Positions 17,467 to 26,894 of a stretch of DNA of 64,000 nt are shown here, in pieces. The translations under genes and the position numbers were made by a program. The notes under the pieces are model-generated. The model saw only the letters and a program-made list of their open reading frames with translations. It ran no database searches and was not told the DNA's origin. This DNA comes from Clostridia bacterium (lineage in GTDB: Bacteria > Bacillota > Clostridia > Peptostreptococcales > Acidaminobacteraceae): contig JAFGVN010000142.1 of assembly GCA_016937975.1 (NCBI GenBank), forward strand, positions 1 through 64,000, given 5' to 3'. Position 1 is the first letter of the stretch. Each line of letters begins with the position of its first letter.

Positions 17467-17499
17467 TTTAAGATTTATTTAAGTTTTCCATTCTATACT
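17467..17499 (+). promoter_or_regulatory. Promoter of VTC operon with OmpR-type box 3 over the -35
   Basis: TTTAAG at 17467 and 17478 (11-bp spacing) covers the -35 position of a promoter whose -10 is TATACT (17494-17499). No consensus -35 is present, so activator-dependent transcription by the adjacent OmpR-type regulator is likely. Confidence 0.6.
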
Positions 17500-17517
17500 T
17501 CAAGTGAGGTGAGGAAC

Positions 17518-18252
17518 ATGTCAAAAGATTTATTTAAACGCATTGAAAAAAAGTACATTTTAAATCAGAAGCAGTTGCAAGATATATTAAAGGATTTAGA
17601 AGAAAGATATTTTTTAATTGGACCATGTAAAAAGTACTTGTTGCAAAATATTTATTTTGATACCTATGATGATCAGTTGATGATTAGGTCCATTAATAAG
17701 CCGGCATTTAAGGAAAAAATCCGATTGCGTGCTTATAATCTTGTAGATATGGAGAGCTATGTTTTTCTGGAAATTAAGAAAAAATATAAAGGTATTGTCT
17801 ATAAAAGTAGAAGTCAAATGACTTTGCTAGAAGCCTATTATCTCATTCATACCCAAGAATTACCTGAAATAAAAAACTATCATAATCTAATGGTGTTAAA
17901 AGAAATCCAACAATTTGTCCAAAAATATGTTTTAGAAGAAAAAACCTATGTGGGCTATGAACGTCATGCTTTCGAAAAAGATGGCTTAAGAATCACCATT
18001 GATGAAAATATTTTAACGCGCCACGATAAATTAAGATTAGAATTTGGCTATTGCGGCTCCCCGCTATTAGAACAAAATGAAGGCATTATGGAGATTAAAA
18101 CAACAGATGCTATTCCAATTTGGCTATCACAAATTTTACTTGAACATGGAATTTTCCCAGATTCCTTTTCAAAGGTAGGAACAGATTTTATTCAAAGTAA
18201 ACAATCCGTAACAAGAAAGAAGGAAAAAAAATATGTTGAACAGCATTATTAG
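17518..18252 (+). CDS. VTC-domain polyphosphate polymerase-like protein
   Basis: 244 residues matching the VTC tunnel-fold domain. It has basic and acidic pairs in order: FKRIEKKYIL (residues 5-14), YFDTYDD, KEKIRLRAYN, FLEIKKKYKG, YERHAF, TIDENI and GIMEIKTTDAIP, ending with SKVGTDF. In yeast Vtc4 these residues bind ATP and polyphosphate. It is the first gene of an operon with DUF4956 and CotH proteins, a combination found repeatedly in Bacillota. ATG 17518 follows GAGGTGAGG; an upstream ATG-less extension overlaps the promoter and is rejected. The actual product (polyP or another polymer) is not shown by sequence. Confidence 0.85.
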   Translation: MSKDLFKRIEKKYILNQKQLQDILKDLEERYFLIGPCKKYLLQNIYFDTYDDQLMIRSINKPAFKEKIRLRAYNLVDMESYVFLEIKKKYKGIVYKSRSQMTLLEAYYLIHTQELPEIKNYHNLMVLKEIQQFVQKYVLEEKTYVGYERHAFEKDGLRITIDENILTRHDKLRLEFGYCGSPLLEQNEGIMEIKTTDAIPIWLSQILLEHGIFPDSFSKVGTDFIQSKQSVTRKKEKKYVEQHY

Positions 18253-18910
18253 TTACACTTCAACAACACCATTAACCTTGATGGATGCGCTGGTATTATT
18301 TCTAGTTTCGATAATTTTGGGCTTAATGATTAGCCTTACTTATATGAGAACCAGTAAGAATGGAAAGTATGTTTCTACATTTGCGATTACTTTAATCGTA
18401 CTTCCCATGATTATTGCTGCTATTATCATGCTTATTGGTAGTGATATTGCTAAGGCTTTTTCATTGGCTGGTGCTTTCTCAATTATTCGTTTTAGATCCG
18501 CTCCAGGAGATCCAAAAGATATTACTTTTGTATTATTTGCTTTGGCAGCAGGCCTGGGAGCAGGTGTAGGTATTTGGTGGTTTGCTTTGATTTTTACAGT
18601 TTTAATGTGTTTAATAATGATTGTCATTCACATTTTCAAGTTTGGAAGCTCAAATCAAAACATGCACCAACTGAAAATTACAATCCCTGAGGATTTGGAT
18701 TATGCAATGGTATTTAATGAGGTTTTTAGTTTGTTTACGAAAGAACATCGCTTGATACAAGTTAAAACCATTGCAATGGGGAGTTTGTATCAGTTAACCT
18801 ATGATATTACTTTGCTCAAAGAAAGAGATATAAAGACCTTAATAGATGAAATAAGATGTAGAAACAGCAACCTAAACATTGTATTACAACCTATTGAAAC
18901 AGAATTTTAG
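18233..18910 (+). CDS. DUF4956 membrane protein
   Basis: 225 residues with four TM segments in the first 140 residues and a soluble C-terminal ~85-residue domain with a beta-alpha-beta look (QLKITIPEDLD ... IDEIRCRNSN). The signature IIRFRSAPGDPKD between TM3 and TM4 matches the family. It overlaps the VTC gene by 20 bp, showing translational coupling. Members are consistently next to VTC and CotH genes, so it may be the membrane partner of the polymerase; no activity is established here. Confidence 0.85.
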   Translation: MLNSIISYTSTTPLTLMDALVLFLVSIILGLMISLTYMRTSKNGKYVSTFAITLIVLPMIIAAIIMLIGSDIAKAFSLAGAFSIIRFRSAPGDPKDITFVLFALAAGLGAGVGIWWFALIFTVLMCLIMIVIHIFKFGSSNQNMHQLKITIPEDLDYAMVFNEVFSLFTKEHRLIQVKTIAMGSLYQLTYDITLLKERDIKTLIDEIRCRNSNLNIVLQPIETEF

Positions 18911-18919
18911 GAGAAAAAA

Positions 18920-20359
18920 ATGAAAAAGATAATGATTATTGTACTGATGTTTACCTTGATATTGTCAGGGTGTGCGACAATTGATGGAAATATTTCTACT
19001 CTAAGTAATGATGTAATGGATTATACAGATTTGTTTGGTATGAAAATTCATGACATTAACGTACAAATTGGAACTTCTGATTATGAAGATTTACTTGAAA
19101 ATCCATTAGATGAAACATACTATTCAGTAAGTTTGACCGTGGATGATCAAACTTTTGGAAATGTTGGTTTTAGAACAAAAGGAAACAGTACATTAAGAAG
19201 TGTTGCTTCTTCAACGTCAGATCGTTATAGCTATAAAATCAATGTAAGCAAATATGAAGATCAAGAGTTATACGGATTAGAAGAGTTTGTTCTTAACAAT
19301 ATGTTTTCCGATCCAACTTTTATGAGAGAGTATATCAGTTATACAGCCATGAATGATAATGGAGCTATAGTACCTCTTGTTAGTTATGCCAATGTTTCGA
19401 TTAATGATACTTTGAAAGGTTTATATCTTATGGTGGAGACTGTCGATGATAGTTTTTTGAAAAGACAATTTGGCAGTAATGAGGGTAATTTATACCGATG
19501 TGATCAAGGGACAACGCTACTTGTTAAAGAGGGTGTTTACTCTGAAAGTGTAGAACAGAAAAATGGTTCAGATGAAAGTAAATCGGATTTATATGCTTTC
19601 ATGGATATTTTAAATGCTATGCCTGAAGGAGAAAAAGGAGATATTGAGGATGTCTTAGATGTTAACAGTGCATTAAATTATTTTGCTGCTAATACGGTAA
19701 TGCAAAGTTATGACAGCTATAATGGTCAGTTTGCTCAAAATTTCTATTTGTACAACCATAATGGTATCTTTACAGTTATTCCATGGGATTACAACATGTC
19801 ATTTGGTACATTTGGAAATGGCGATATGACAAATGCTTCTATTGCTGAACCGGTAATTGGTACCTCACTAAATGAAAGACCACTGATTGAAAACCTTTTG
19901 GCTGTAGAGGAATACCGTGAAACATATTATGAACTAATCAAAAAATATGTCGAATACTTTGAAGATTTGGAAGTGCAGGTATCAGAATTGAAGAATTTAA
20001 TTGAAGCTTCAGTTTTAGAGGATCCAACTAAATTTAGTACGACTGAACAATTTGAAAGTACAACAGTATATCAAGAAAATGGTGAAACTGCAGTGAATAT
20101 GATGAATAACCAAAGAAATCCTGGTGAAATGTTGCCAGGAATGGAAGATGGGCAGATGACGGAACAACCACAGGACATGAATAATCAACCCCCTCCAGAT
20201 AAAAGTGACAGACCTGATATGAATAAAAATGAAATGCCATTGAATCGAGAGGGTAAAGAGGATCAAATGATGTCAGGTAATAGTGTCTCTTTAATTAATA
20301 TTATGAAAGCACGGTTGGAAGCCATTAAAACTCAACTAGAACAATTAGGTGTTCAATGA
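18920..20359 (+). CDS. CotH-family kinase-like lipoprotein
   Basis: 479 residues with a lipoprotein signal (LILSGC, Cys at 18). CotH-fold features are FRTKGNSTLR near residue 90, LYLMVETVDDSFLKRQFG near 165, and IPWDYNMSFG near 290, which carries the Asp expected for metal/ATP binding. The tail is low-complexity, rich in Met, Gln, Pro and Asp (roughly 390-450). CotH of Bacillus phosphorylates spore-coat proteins; extracellular lipoprotein forms beside VTC genes are common and of unclear substrate. It is the last gene of the operon, 9 bp after DUF4956, with GGAG before the ATG. Confidence 0.85.
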   Translation: MKKIMIIVLMFTLILSGCATIDGNISTLSNDVMDYTDLFGMKIHDINVQIGTSDYEDLLENPLDETYYSVSLTVDDQTFGNVGFRTKGNSTLRSVASSTSDRYSYKINVSKYEDQELYGLEEFVLNNMFSDPTFMREYISYTAMNDNGAIVPLVSYANVSINDTLKGLYLMVETVDDSFLKRQFGSNEGNLYRCDQGTTLLVKEGVYSESVEQKNGSDESKSDLYAFMDILNAMPEGEKGDIEDVLDVNSALNYFAANTVMQSYDSYNGQFAQNFYLYNHNGIFTVIPWDYNMSFGTFGNGDMTNASIAEPVIGTSLNERPLIENLLAVEEYRETYYELIKKYVEYFEDLEVQVSELKNLIEASVLEDPTKFSTTEQFESTTVYQENGETAVNMMNNQRNPGEMLPGMEDGQMTEQPQDMNNQPPPDKSDRPDMNKNEMPLNREGKEDQMMSGNSVSLINIMKARLEAIKTQLEQLGVQ

Positions 20360-20360
20360 A

Positions 20361-20394
20361 GAAAAAGGATTAGTTTATTGACTAATCCTTTTTC
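20361..20394. terminator. Bidirectional terminator, CotH/dehydrogenase
   Basis: GAAAAAGGATTAGT (20361-20374) pairs with ACTAATCCTTTTTC (20381-20394) over a 6-nt loop. It gives T runs on both strands and overlaps the 3' end of the minus-strand gene. Confidence 0.85.
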
Positions 20395-21269
20395 AAATAA
20401 TTTTTTAGATTATTTAGAACAGTATTTGCAAGCCGCTTTCTTGCAGTTTTTGTAAACCCTGTGACTTGTTTGGTTAAAAATACATTTGGATAGGTGCATA
20501 ATGTATCTCTTTCTTCTTGTGAAAGTGATACACCATCTAAATAGGCATAATGACTTTCATTTTTTAACCATTCCAACAAACTCTCTTGATCATATGTTGG
20601 CGTTAAGCTCGTATTGAAAAACATTTTATTGCCTTTAAATTTTTTTAGAAGAACTTCATCCAATGGTTTTACATGTCGAGGTAAATGCGTTGTGATAACA
20701 TCACAGGTTTCAACGAGTTGATCAAGGGGAAGATAAGTATAGGGTACTGATTTTTCGGAACGATTGTAATAATAAATAGACATTTTAAAAGCTTCACATG
20801 CCTTTGCGACTTTTTCTCCGAGAATGCCCATACCGATAATACCTATTTTCAAATCGGATAATTCTATTTGTTCCGAAAAGAGTTGAGGACCTTTTAATCC
20901 TTTTATACGTTGAATCATCTCACTGATAATATATTCAACAACACCTTCATCACCATAATGTTTAACATCTGTAACAGTTATATTTTGATCCCAAGCATAT
21001 TTGACATCTACATTAGAGGCTTCGGGGGTAATTAAGCTACAACATAAGCCAATGTATTTGAGTTGGGGTAATTGAGATAAAATACTTTTAGGAATTTTAG
21101 TATTCCAAGATACCAATAAACCATCTGCATCTTTAAGACGGTCAAGAATTTCACTTTCATCCGTTGGATAGTCTTGATAAAAAATAATTTCTTCAGCGAT
21201 TTTTTCTAGATCATCTTTTATGAATTCTTCTATGCCTGTTTGGTCTACACTTACAAGTTTCTTTAACAT
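20382..21269 (-). CDS. D-2-hydroxyacid dehydrogenase-like protein with unusual active site
   Basis: 295 residues with the fold of NAD-dependent D-2-hydroxyacid dehydrogenases. The Rossmann motif GIIGMGILGEKVA lies near residue 143, NRSEK supplies the expected NADP/NAD-selecting position, and THLPRH is the P-loop after beta-4. The usual catalytic Arg motif (N-x-x-R-G) is NTSLTPTYD here, and the usual PH-x-G histidine region is KQVTGFT, so both triad positions look substituted. It may be an inactive homologue or use other residues. AGAGAGGA precedes the ATG. The gene is monocistronic and convergent with cotH. Confidence 0.75.
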   Translation of the reverse strand: MLKKLVSVDQTGIEEFIKDDLEKIAEEIIFYQDYPTDESEILDRLKDADGLLVSWNTKIPKSILSQLPQLKYIGLCCSLITPEASNVDVKYAWDQNITVTDVKHYGDEGVVEYIISEMIQRIKGLKGPQLFSEQIELSDLKIGIIGMGILGEKVAKACEAFKMSIYYYNRSEKSVPYTYLPLDQLVETCDVITTHLPRHVKPLDEVLLKKFKGNKMFFNTSLTPTYDQESLLEWLKNESHYAYLDGVSLSQEERDTLCTYPNVFLTKQVTGFTKTARKRLANTVLNNLKNYLKKD

Positions 21270-21398
21270 ATGTTATCCTCTCTCTCTAAAACAGTTTAAA
21301 AAAAGTTCTGAAAAAAAGCAACAGAGATTACGAAAATATTACACAGGACATAAGCATATGGATATTTGATATACTTTAAGAAAGACAAAGGAGGTTGT

Positions 21399-22295
21399 AT
21401 GGAAGTTATTCGATTAAATGAAAATTATCTTAAAGCGTTTAAAACCTATATGGAAACCTATAAATTAGTTCATGATGAATCCTATTTATATCCTGATGAT
21501 ATTGAAGAATTTAGCATAAATGAAAAGAATCCCACATATTTGCTATTAGAGAATAATCAAATTATAGGTTGTTTGTCCTTGATGCTCATGGATTATTTTG
21601 TTGCAGGTGAGAAAACACGTGTAAGGATTTTTCATTGTAAAAATCAACTGCTAGAGCATTACCAGTTGTTATGGAATGCCATGGAAGCTTTACCAAAGGA
21701 AGTAAAAAAAGTGGAACTTTTTATTCCCGATTCTTTACCCACAACCATTGAAATCTTTAAGCAACTGAGTTTTGAATACTATAGAACAGCATATGTTATG
21801 GTGCGTGAAAATCAACCGGATGTAAGTTTTCAATTTCCAGAGGATTTTTCTTTGAAAACTTATCGTACTCATGAAGACGCAAAAAATTATGCTTTTGTAC
21901 GTAACAAAGCGTTTCAGTTTTTAAAGGGTTCTGAAGTACCAATTACTGAAGACATTGTGATTGAGTTGTCAGAAGAACCTTATATGCTAGAAAATGGCAT
22001 ACAACTACTTTGGCATAATGAGCAACCAGTAGGCGTTATTCGAATGACCAAAGAAGAGGATCATGGAAAGGAATACTCATTCGTTGCCCCCATTGCTTTA
22101 CTTCCAGAATATCAGGGTAGGGGCTTGGGATATGAACTGCTAAAGGCTGGTATTGCACTAGGAGAGAAAAATAATTTGAAAAACACCATGCTTTCAGTAA
22201 ATGCTGAAAATAGAGATGCTTTGAAACTATATTTCAAAACAGGTTTTGAAGTGGATATGGCTTTATCTTGTTTGCAAGCTAAAATTTCCTCTTAA
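21399..22295 (+). CDS. GNAT acetyltransferase with tandem GNAT halves
   Basis: 298 residues. The C-terminal half (about 150-295) is a full GNAT domain with LLPEYQGRGLGYELLKAG as acetyl-CoA-binding motif A and VNAENRDALKLYFKTGFE at the end. The N-terminal half (1-140) has the same alpha/beta pattern without the pyrophosphate loop (ENNQIIGCLSLM), so it looks like a degenerate GNAT copy. ATG 21399 is chosen because AAAGGAGG (21388-21395) directly precedes it; an in-frame TTG at 21366 lacks one. The substrate is unknown. Confidence 0.82.
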   Translation: MEVIRLNENYLKAFKTYMETYKLVHDESYLYPDDIEEFSINEKNPTYLLLENNQIIGCLSLMLMDYFVAGEKTRVRIFHCKNQLLEHYQLLWNAMEALPKEVKKVELFIPDSLPTTIEIFKQLSFEYYRTAYVMVRENQPDVSFQFPEDFSLKTYRTHEDAKNYAFVRNKAFQFLKGSEVPITEDIVIELSEEPYMLENGIQLLWHNEQPVGVIRMTKEEDHGKEYSFVAPIALLPEYQGRGLGYELLKAGIALGEKNNLKNTMLSVNAENRDALKLYFKTGFEVDMALSCLQAKISS

Positions 22296-22326
22296 AACCA
22301 ACAAAAGAACCATTATTCGACCCTAT

Positions 22327-22360
22327 ACAAAACGACACATTAGTTTGTGTCGTTTTGTGT
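22327..22360. terminator. Bidirectional terminator, GNAT/EAL genes
   Basis: ACAAAACGACACA (22327-22339) pairs perfectly with TGTGTCGTTTTGT (22346-22358) over a 6-nt loop, overlapping the last codons of the minus-strand EAL gene. Confidence 0.8.
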
Positions 22361-24874
22361 TTCTATTCGCTTCATATAATCCTCTAGGGATAATGGTTTG
22401 CTATAGTAATAACCTTGAATGATTGTATCAGGATATGCTTTAATAACTTCAATTTGCTCCTTGTATTCAACGCCTTCTGCAATAATGGTCATATCATATA
22501 GTTGTGCAAGTTTAGCTATTAAATGGTAAAGTTGGACAGATTTTTCTTGGTGGTGAATATGGTCTACAAAGGCTTTATCAATTTTTAGGAAGTCAAAGGG
22601 CAGTTCTTCTAGATAGCTTAAAGAGGAATAGCCTTTCCCAAAATCGTCCAGTGCAAATCTCACACCTGAGGTTTTGATATGCTTCATGATTTCGCTTGCT
22701 TTTTTTAAATCAGAAAATCCAGATTCCTCAGTTATTTCAAGGGCTAACCAGTGGGTGTCTATATCAGCTTTTTTTATGAGCTCCAACAAATCTTCTGCCA
22801 TATTTTGACTTTCAAATGTATAGGTGGACATATTTACTGAAATTTTCATATAAGGCATGTTCAAACGCTGCCAAATTTTTATTTGCTCACATGCTTTCCG
22901 AATCATGTAAAAATCCAAATCTCTCATGAGACCATGTTTTTCAGCAACACTTAAGAATTGATCGGGAAAAATTGTACCTTTTTCTTTATGAAACCATCTA
23001 ATCAAAACTTCTGCACCAATGGTTTTCTCTGCATAAAGTTCTGTTTGTGGTTGATAGAAAAGTGTAAAGTTTTCATTTGCCAAAGCTTCTTCGATATCGA
23101 TGACCATCTCTTCTTCTTTTACGTAAGCTTGATACAAGCCGTCATCAAAGAGTACCCATTGATGAATGATATTGTTATTTTTTGCATAGTGCATAGCACT
23201 TTCTAGATATTTTTTTATTAATAATACATCAGGCTTAAAATCTTTGGTGTAAAGGTAACAGCCACTTATATTAATTTTGTCAGCAAAATCGTTATTACTT
23301 TTATATGCATCAAAGGATTTGAAAAGGTCATCTAAAAGGCTTTTATAATCAGTTCTTGAACTGTACAACATAAACTGATTACTGTCTGTTCTTGAAGGAA
23401 TGACGTCTTTCAATTGAGTCAAAAGGTTTGCCCATTCAATGAGAATTCTGTCGCCTTTATCATGACCATAAAGGTCATTTGTAAGTTTAAAATGCCTTAA
23501 ATCAATTAAAATCATAACACCATAGCTAAGATTTTCCTTTTTGAGTCTTTCAGTAAAACCATAGGTATTTGGCAAATAAGTGAGTTGGTCGTGTTTAAAT
23601 AAATAATTTAACCGTTTCCTTTCGTTGAGATTTAATATGTATCTTACAGAATAAGTAATCAGCAAACTTAATCCGATACACAATAAAACAATAAGAAGGA
23701 TGATTAACTTCTGATGAGATTCTTTTTCATCAAGCATGGCTAACATACTTTGTCTTAACAACCGACTTGGATTTTCATAAATGATTAATTCTTCCAGTGA
23801 ATTCTTATAGTTTTGAAGTTCGGGTTGAATTAAAAAACCATATGAAAGGGTAGCTGTACTAATTTTGTTGATGTAAAGTGAAGGAACATCTAGCTTACTG
23901 CTGGAAAACTCATAAAAACTTTCAGTCAGATATAAAGTTACATGATTCTTATTTAATCTTTCAAGGATTTCTTCATAAGTTGTATTGGTATTCATTAATA
24001 GATTCTGATTGGGATAATAGATTTCATCAGGTAACATCAATGTGTTGATTCTAAAATCGGGATCGTAGTTGCTTGTGACCAAATAGTTTTCTTCGAAGAA
24101 TAAAATGCTGTTCTTATCATTTACAGTCAGCAATACATCGATTTCCTTTTGATTAAATAATTCAAGGAGTTTATCTGGTTCTCCAGATATAAATTCCAAG
24201 TTAAAACCTAATAAACTCGCCCACTGCCTCAATAGAATAGGAGAGACACCATATATTTTGTTGTCTTTAATATAGGAAACAGGTGGCAACTGAAACATAC
24301 CTATTTTAAGGGTATGAAGAGAAAAATCTGATTGTTGAAAAGTGTAATGTTCTTGTATATCCAAATTGTTTTGCTCATGAATCCAGTTGTCGATTGTTCC
24401 AATTTGTCCATGATAAGAAAGCCATTTAGTCAAGATTTCATCAAGGGGTGATTCTGCTTTAAAATGGATGACGTCATAGATGTCGGCATATTCCACAAAA
24501 GTATATCCTTCATCAAAAAGATAATCGCCATTATAAGGAATCTGTATTTGATTGGAACCATTATCATAAATAGCCTTTGGCCATGAAAACATTTCTTGTG
24601 TTAGATGCTCTTCATAAAGAAAACCTACCGTTAAACCTAACTCTTTTTTTATAAGTGCACTGATATTTTTTAATGTACTACTGCGTGTGAAATAGCCTTC
24701 CTCAACATAGATGTTATGATAGTTTGGATTGGTTTTTATCCAATTAATTTCATCTTTTGTTAGATGATAGGGATTATAATCTACATTCATATTAATCACA
24801 TAGAGACCAAATAGAATGATAAAAATAAAGAAGGTTATAAGTACGCCTTTTGTATTGATATTCTTATTCATCAA
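22340..24874 (-). CDS. Membrane c-di-GMP enzyme: SBP-like sensor, degenerate GGDEF, EAL
   Basis: About 844 residues. TM1 lies at 10-30, then an extracellular part containing a type-3 solute-binding-like domain (from about 165: LKIGMFQLPPVSY ... GVSPILLRQWASLLGF), TM2 at about 390-412, GGDEF at about 430-590 and EAL at about 600-840. The GGDEF active site reads RTDSNQF, so diguanylate cyclase activity is unlikely. The EAL part keeps AEVLIRW (EVL for EAL), SVNMS, EITEE, DDFGKGYSSL, KIDKAFV and EGVE, consistent with an active phosphodiesterase. It starts 11 bp inside the end of the RsgI-like gene, so the two are co-translated. It probably couples an external small molecule to c-di-GMP breakdown. 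Confidence 0.9.
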   Translation of the reverse strand: MMNKNINTKGVLITFFIFIILFGLYVINMNVDYNPYHLTKDEINWIKTNPNYHNIYVEEGYFTRSSTLKNISALIKKELGLTVGFLYEEHLTQEMFSWPKAIYDNGSNQIQIPYNGDYLFDEGYTFVEYADIYDVIHFKAESPLDEILTKWLSYHGQIGTIDNWIHEQNNLDIQEHYTFQQSDFSLHTLKIGMFQLPPVSYIKDNKIYGVSPILLRQWASLLGFNLEFISGEPDKLLELFNQKEIDVLLTVNDKNSILFFEENYLVTSNYDPDFRINTLMLPDEIYYPNQNLLMNTNTTYEEILERLNKNHVTLYLTESFYEFSSSKLDVPSLYINKISTATLSYGFLIQPELQNYKNSLEELIIYENPSRLLRQSMLAMLDEKESHQKLIILLIVLLCIGLSLLITYSVRYILNLNERKRLNYLFKHDQLTYLPNTYGFTERLKKENLSYGVMILIDLRHFKLTNDLYGHDKGDRILIEWANLLTQLKDVIPSRTDSNQFMLYSSRTDYKSLLDDLFKSFDAYKSNNDFADKINISGCYLYTKDFKPDVLLIKKYLESAMHYAKNNNIIHQWVLFDDGLYQAYVKEEEMVIDIEEALANENFTLFYQPQTELYAEKTIGAEVLIRWFHKEKGTIFPDQFLSVAEKHGLMRDLDFYMIRKACEQIKIWQRLNMPYMKISVNMSTYTFESQNMAEDLLELIKKADIDTHWLALEITEESGFSDLKKASEIMKHIKTSGVRFALDDFGKGYSSLSYLEELPFDFLKIDKAFVDHIHHQEKSVQLYHLIAKLAQLYDMTIIAEGVEYKEQIEVIKAYPDTIIQGYYYSKPLSLEDYMKRIETQNDTN

Positions 24875-26741
24875 TAACCTCGTTTTCTAAATTATTGAGA
24901 ATTTCAAGTTGCTGCAAATAGAAGGTATATGCGTTATTTTTACGATTAATGGCTTGGGCATATAGATCTTTCAATTCATTTAACAAATCTTCATGGGTTT
25001 TTATTCTATTTTTAAATTCAGCAATAAGGGTTTTTAATCTTTCAGGTGTTTCTTTACTGACCTCAATGTTCTGATCAATGACGGCTAGGCGGTTAATATA
25101 AACATCATACTTTTCATTTATTTCCAATACGACCTGATTATAAGTCGCTTCTGCAGCTGAAATTACTTTGTCAATTTCACTTTGCAAGCTACTTGCCTGA
25201 TCGTACAAGTTATTACTAGTTGCCATTCTTGATTTATACAAACTATATGCCGAATTATATGCATTGATGAAACTTGTGAAATTCTCATTGGCACTGGAGA
25301 GTGTGCCCGATTTTTGATTGATAATTGTTATCATATTATTCAGTGAAGCAATCTCCTCTTCAAATGCACCTGGTAGTACATCTAAAATCTCTTGTGATCC
25401 TATTAACCCATTATAGTAGTTAAGCCAATCATTTATTTCTTGTTTGGTTATTTCTGCTTGTTGATTTAAAGCACTGCTTGCAGCAGAACTAATCCTTGAA
25501 GCTTCGCTTTTCAAATCCTTAACTTGCTGTTGTTCTGAGGAAGTTTGGTCAATAGCTGCTTGTTTTTCATTCTGTGCTACACTGATTTCCTGATCACGCA
25601 CCTCTAAGGTGGTTAAAATATCTACCCGTTCTGCCTCATAAGCCCCAATAATTTCATAATACTCGGTTTCGTTTTTTTGAAGGATATTTAAATCCTTAGT
25701 TTCTGATTCAATGGCACTTTCTTCAATTGCCATTTTACTTTCATAATCCTGACAGACATCTTTTTCTTTTAAGTATTCCTGGTAGGCATCCTTTACAACA
25801 TATTTTTGTGTACTGATTTTTTCCTGTTGAGCTGCTAGTGCTGCTTCATGTGCGCTAGTATCTTCGGCTACTTCATCAACAACTTCTTCAGAAGCTTCCT
25901 CATCAGATGCATCTTCAATAACAGCTTCATCTGTTATTGGGGCTTCATTTTCTTCTTCTGTATATGTTTCGGTTACTTCTTCTTCATCGTTTATTAATTC
26001 AATATGATCAATAGGATAAAAGTCATCTACTTTTTCCAAATATGGCTCAAGAACTTTGTATGCATTTTTAATAAAATCATTATCTTCGGTGATTTCGATA
26101 TGATGATTCGCCAACCAGTTTTTCAGCTTATAACGGCCAATTGTAAGAGAAGCCTTTTGAGCTGCTTCATATTCTTCCTTTGTAATTTCAAAGGTTAAAA
26201 CAACATTACCCATAGCCCAATTGCTGTCACTTACAAGCTGGTTAAAGACATCAGGTGCAAGGTCACTTATAGGATAATACCCGATGAGTATTGGATCTTC
26301 TGGATTCAAATAGCCATTTTTAATGACTGTCTCTGTGAGTCTGTTAAATACTGTTGATAATGGTTGTCCTTTATACTTAAAGTCCAGAAGTGCTTGTGAC
26401 GTATCTGTCATCGTTTCGATTTTAAGGACATTTAAGTCTTCATCAATGAAAATGCTAAATCCAGGATTTACATCATAGGAAATTTCGGCGATGCTTTCTG
26501 CCTCAGTATTTTGATTTAAAAAGAGAGCGCTGACAACGACCAAAATGATAAACATGGAAACTGAAGTACCAATTTGACGATAGCTGATATTGGAAAATCC
26601 TTTATAAATGTCTTTCTTTGAAAACTCAATGGTTTCACCAACGTTCACTTGTGAACGAAACTTAATTCTTTCAATATTGTTTTCTTCAGTTTTTACAATC
26701 ATAAATTTACGTTCGATTTTAGTAATAATTCCTTTATTCAT
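24864..26741 (-). CDS. RsgI-like membrane anti-sigma-type protein with long coiled coil
   Basis: About 625 residues. The N-terminal ~50 residues (GIITKIERKFMIVKTEEN ... VGETIEF) match the RsgI N-terminal anti-sigma domain. A TM segment lies at 59-76, then an RsgI-type extracellular beta domain (SYDVNPGFSIFIDEDLNVL and TSQALLDFKYKG), an acidic linker near 260-300 and a long coiled coil to the C-terminus. RsgI proteins hold the SigI sigma factor and sense polysaccharide or other signals outside. No sigI gene adjoins it here; its partner is the overlapping EAL gene. GGGGTGA precedes ATG 26741; a longer reading starts at 26756 without support. Confidence 0.75.
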   Translation of the reverse strand: MNKGIITKIERKFMIVKTEENNIERIKFRSQVNVGETIEFSKKDIYKGFSNISYRQIGTSVSMFIILVVVSALFLNQNTEAESIAEISYDVNPGFSIFIDEDLNVLKIETMTDTSQALLDFKYKGQPLSTVFNRLTETVIKNGYLNPEDPILIGYYPISDLAPDVFNQLVSDSNWAMGNVVLTFEITKEEYEAAQKASLTIGRYKLKNWLANHHIEITEDNDFIKNAYKVLEPYLEKVDDFYPIDHIELINDEEEVTETYTEEENEAPITDEAVIEDASDEEASEEVVDEVAEDTSAHEAALAAQQEKISTQKYVVKDAYQEYLKEKDVCQDYESKMAIEESAIESETKDLNILQKNETEYYEIIGAYEAERVDILTTLEVRDQEISVAQNEKQAAIDQTSSEQQQVKDLKSEASRISSAASSALNQQAEITKQEINDWLNYYNGLIGSQEILDVLPGAFEEEIASLNNMITIINQKSGTLSSANENFTSFINAYNSAYSLYKSRMATSNNLYDQASSLQSEIDKVISAAEATYNQVVLEINEKYDVYINRLAVIDQNIEVSKETPERLKTLIAEFKNRIKTHEDLLNELKDLYAQAINRKNNAYTFYLQQLEILNNLENEVIDE

Positions 26742-26856
26742 AATTTCACCCCACATTTTATGTATACCTTTTTTTATGCATTGGTAACAAAATTCTACTT
26801 AAAATAAATAATGTGAAAATTATATCAAAATTGTTTTATATGCTTTTAAATATTGT

Positions 26857-26862
26857 TATAAT
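26857..26862 (+). promoter_or_regulatory. Extended -10 promoter of the PilZ gene
   Basis: TGT-TATAAT stands 22 nt upstream of the AAAAGGTGG ribosome-binding site; a TTGTTT at 26831 is too distant for a normal -35. Confidence 0.45.
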
Positions 26863-26894
26863 ACCATTGAACGAGGATAAAAGGTGGTTGTAAA

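Noticed and set aside
24864-26741. sigI gene expected next to rsgI
   Set aside because: No sigma-factor gene was found on either side; the neighbours are EAL and PilZ genes.
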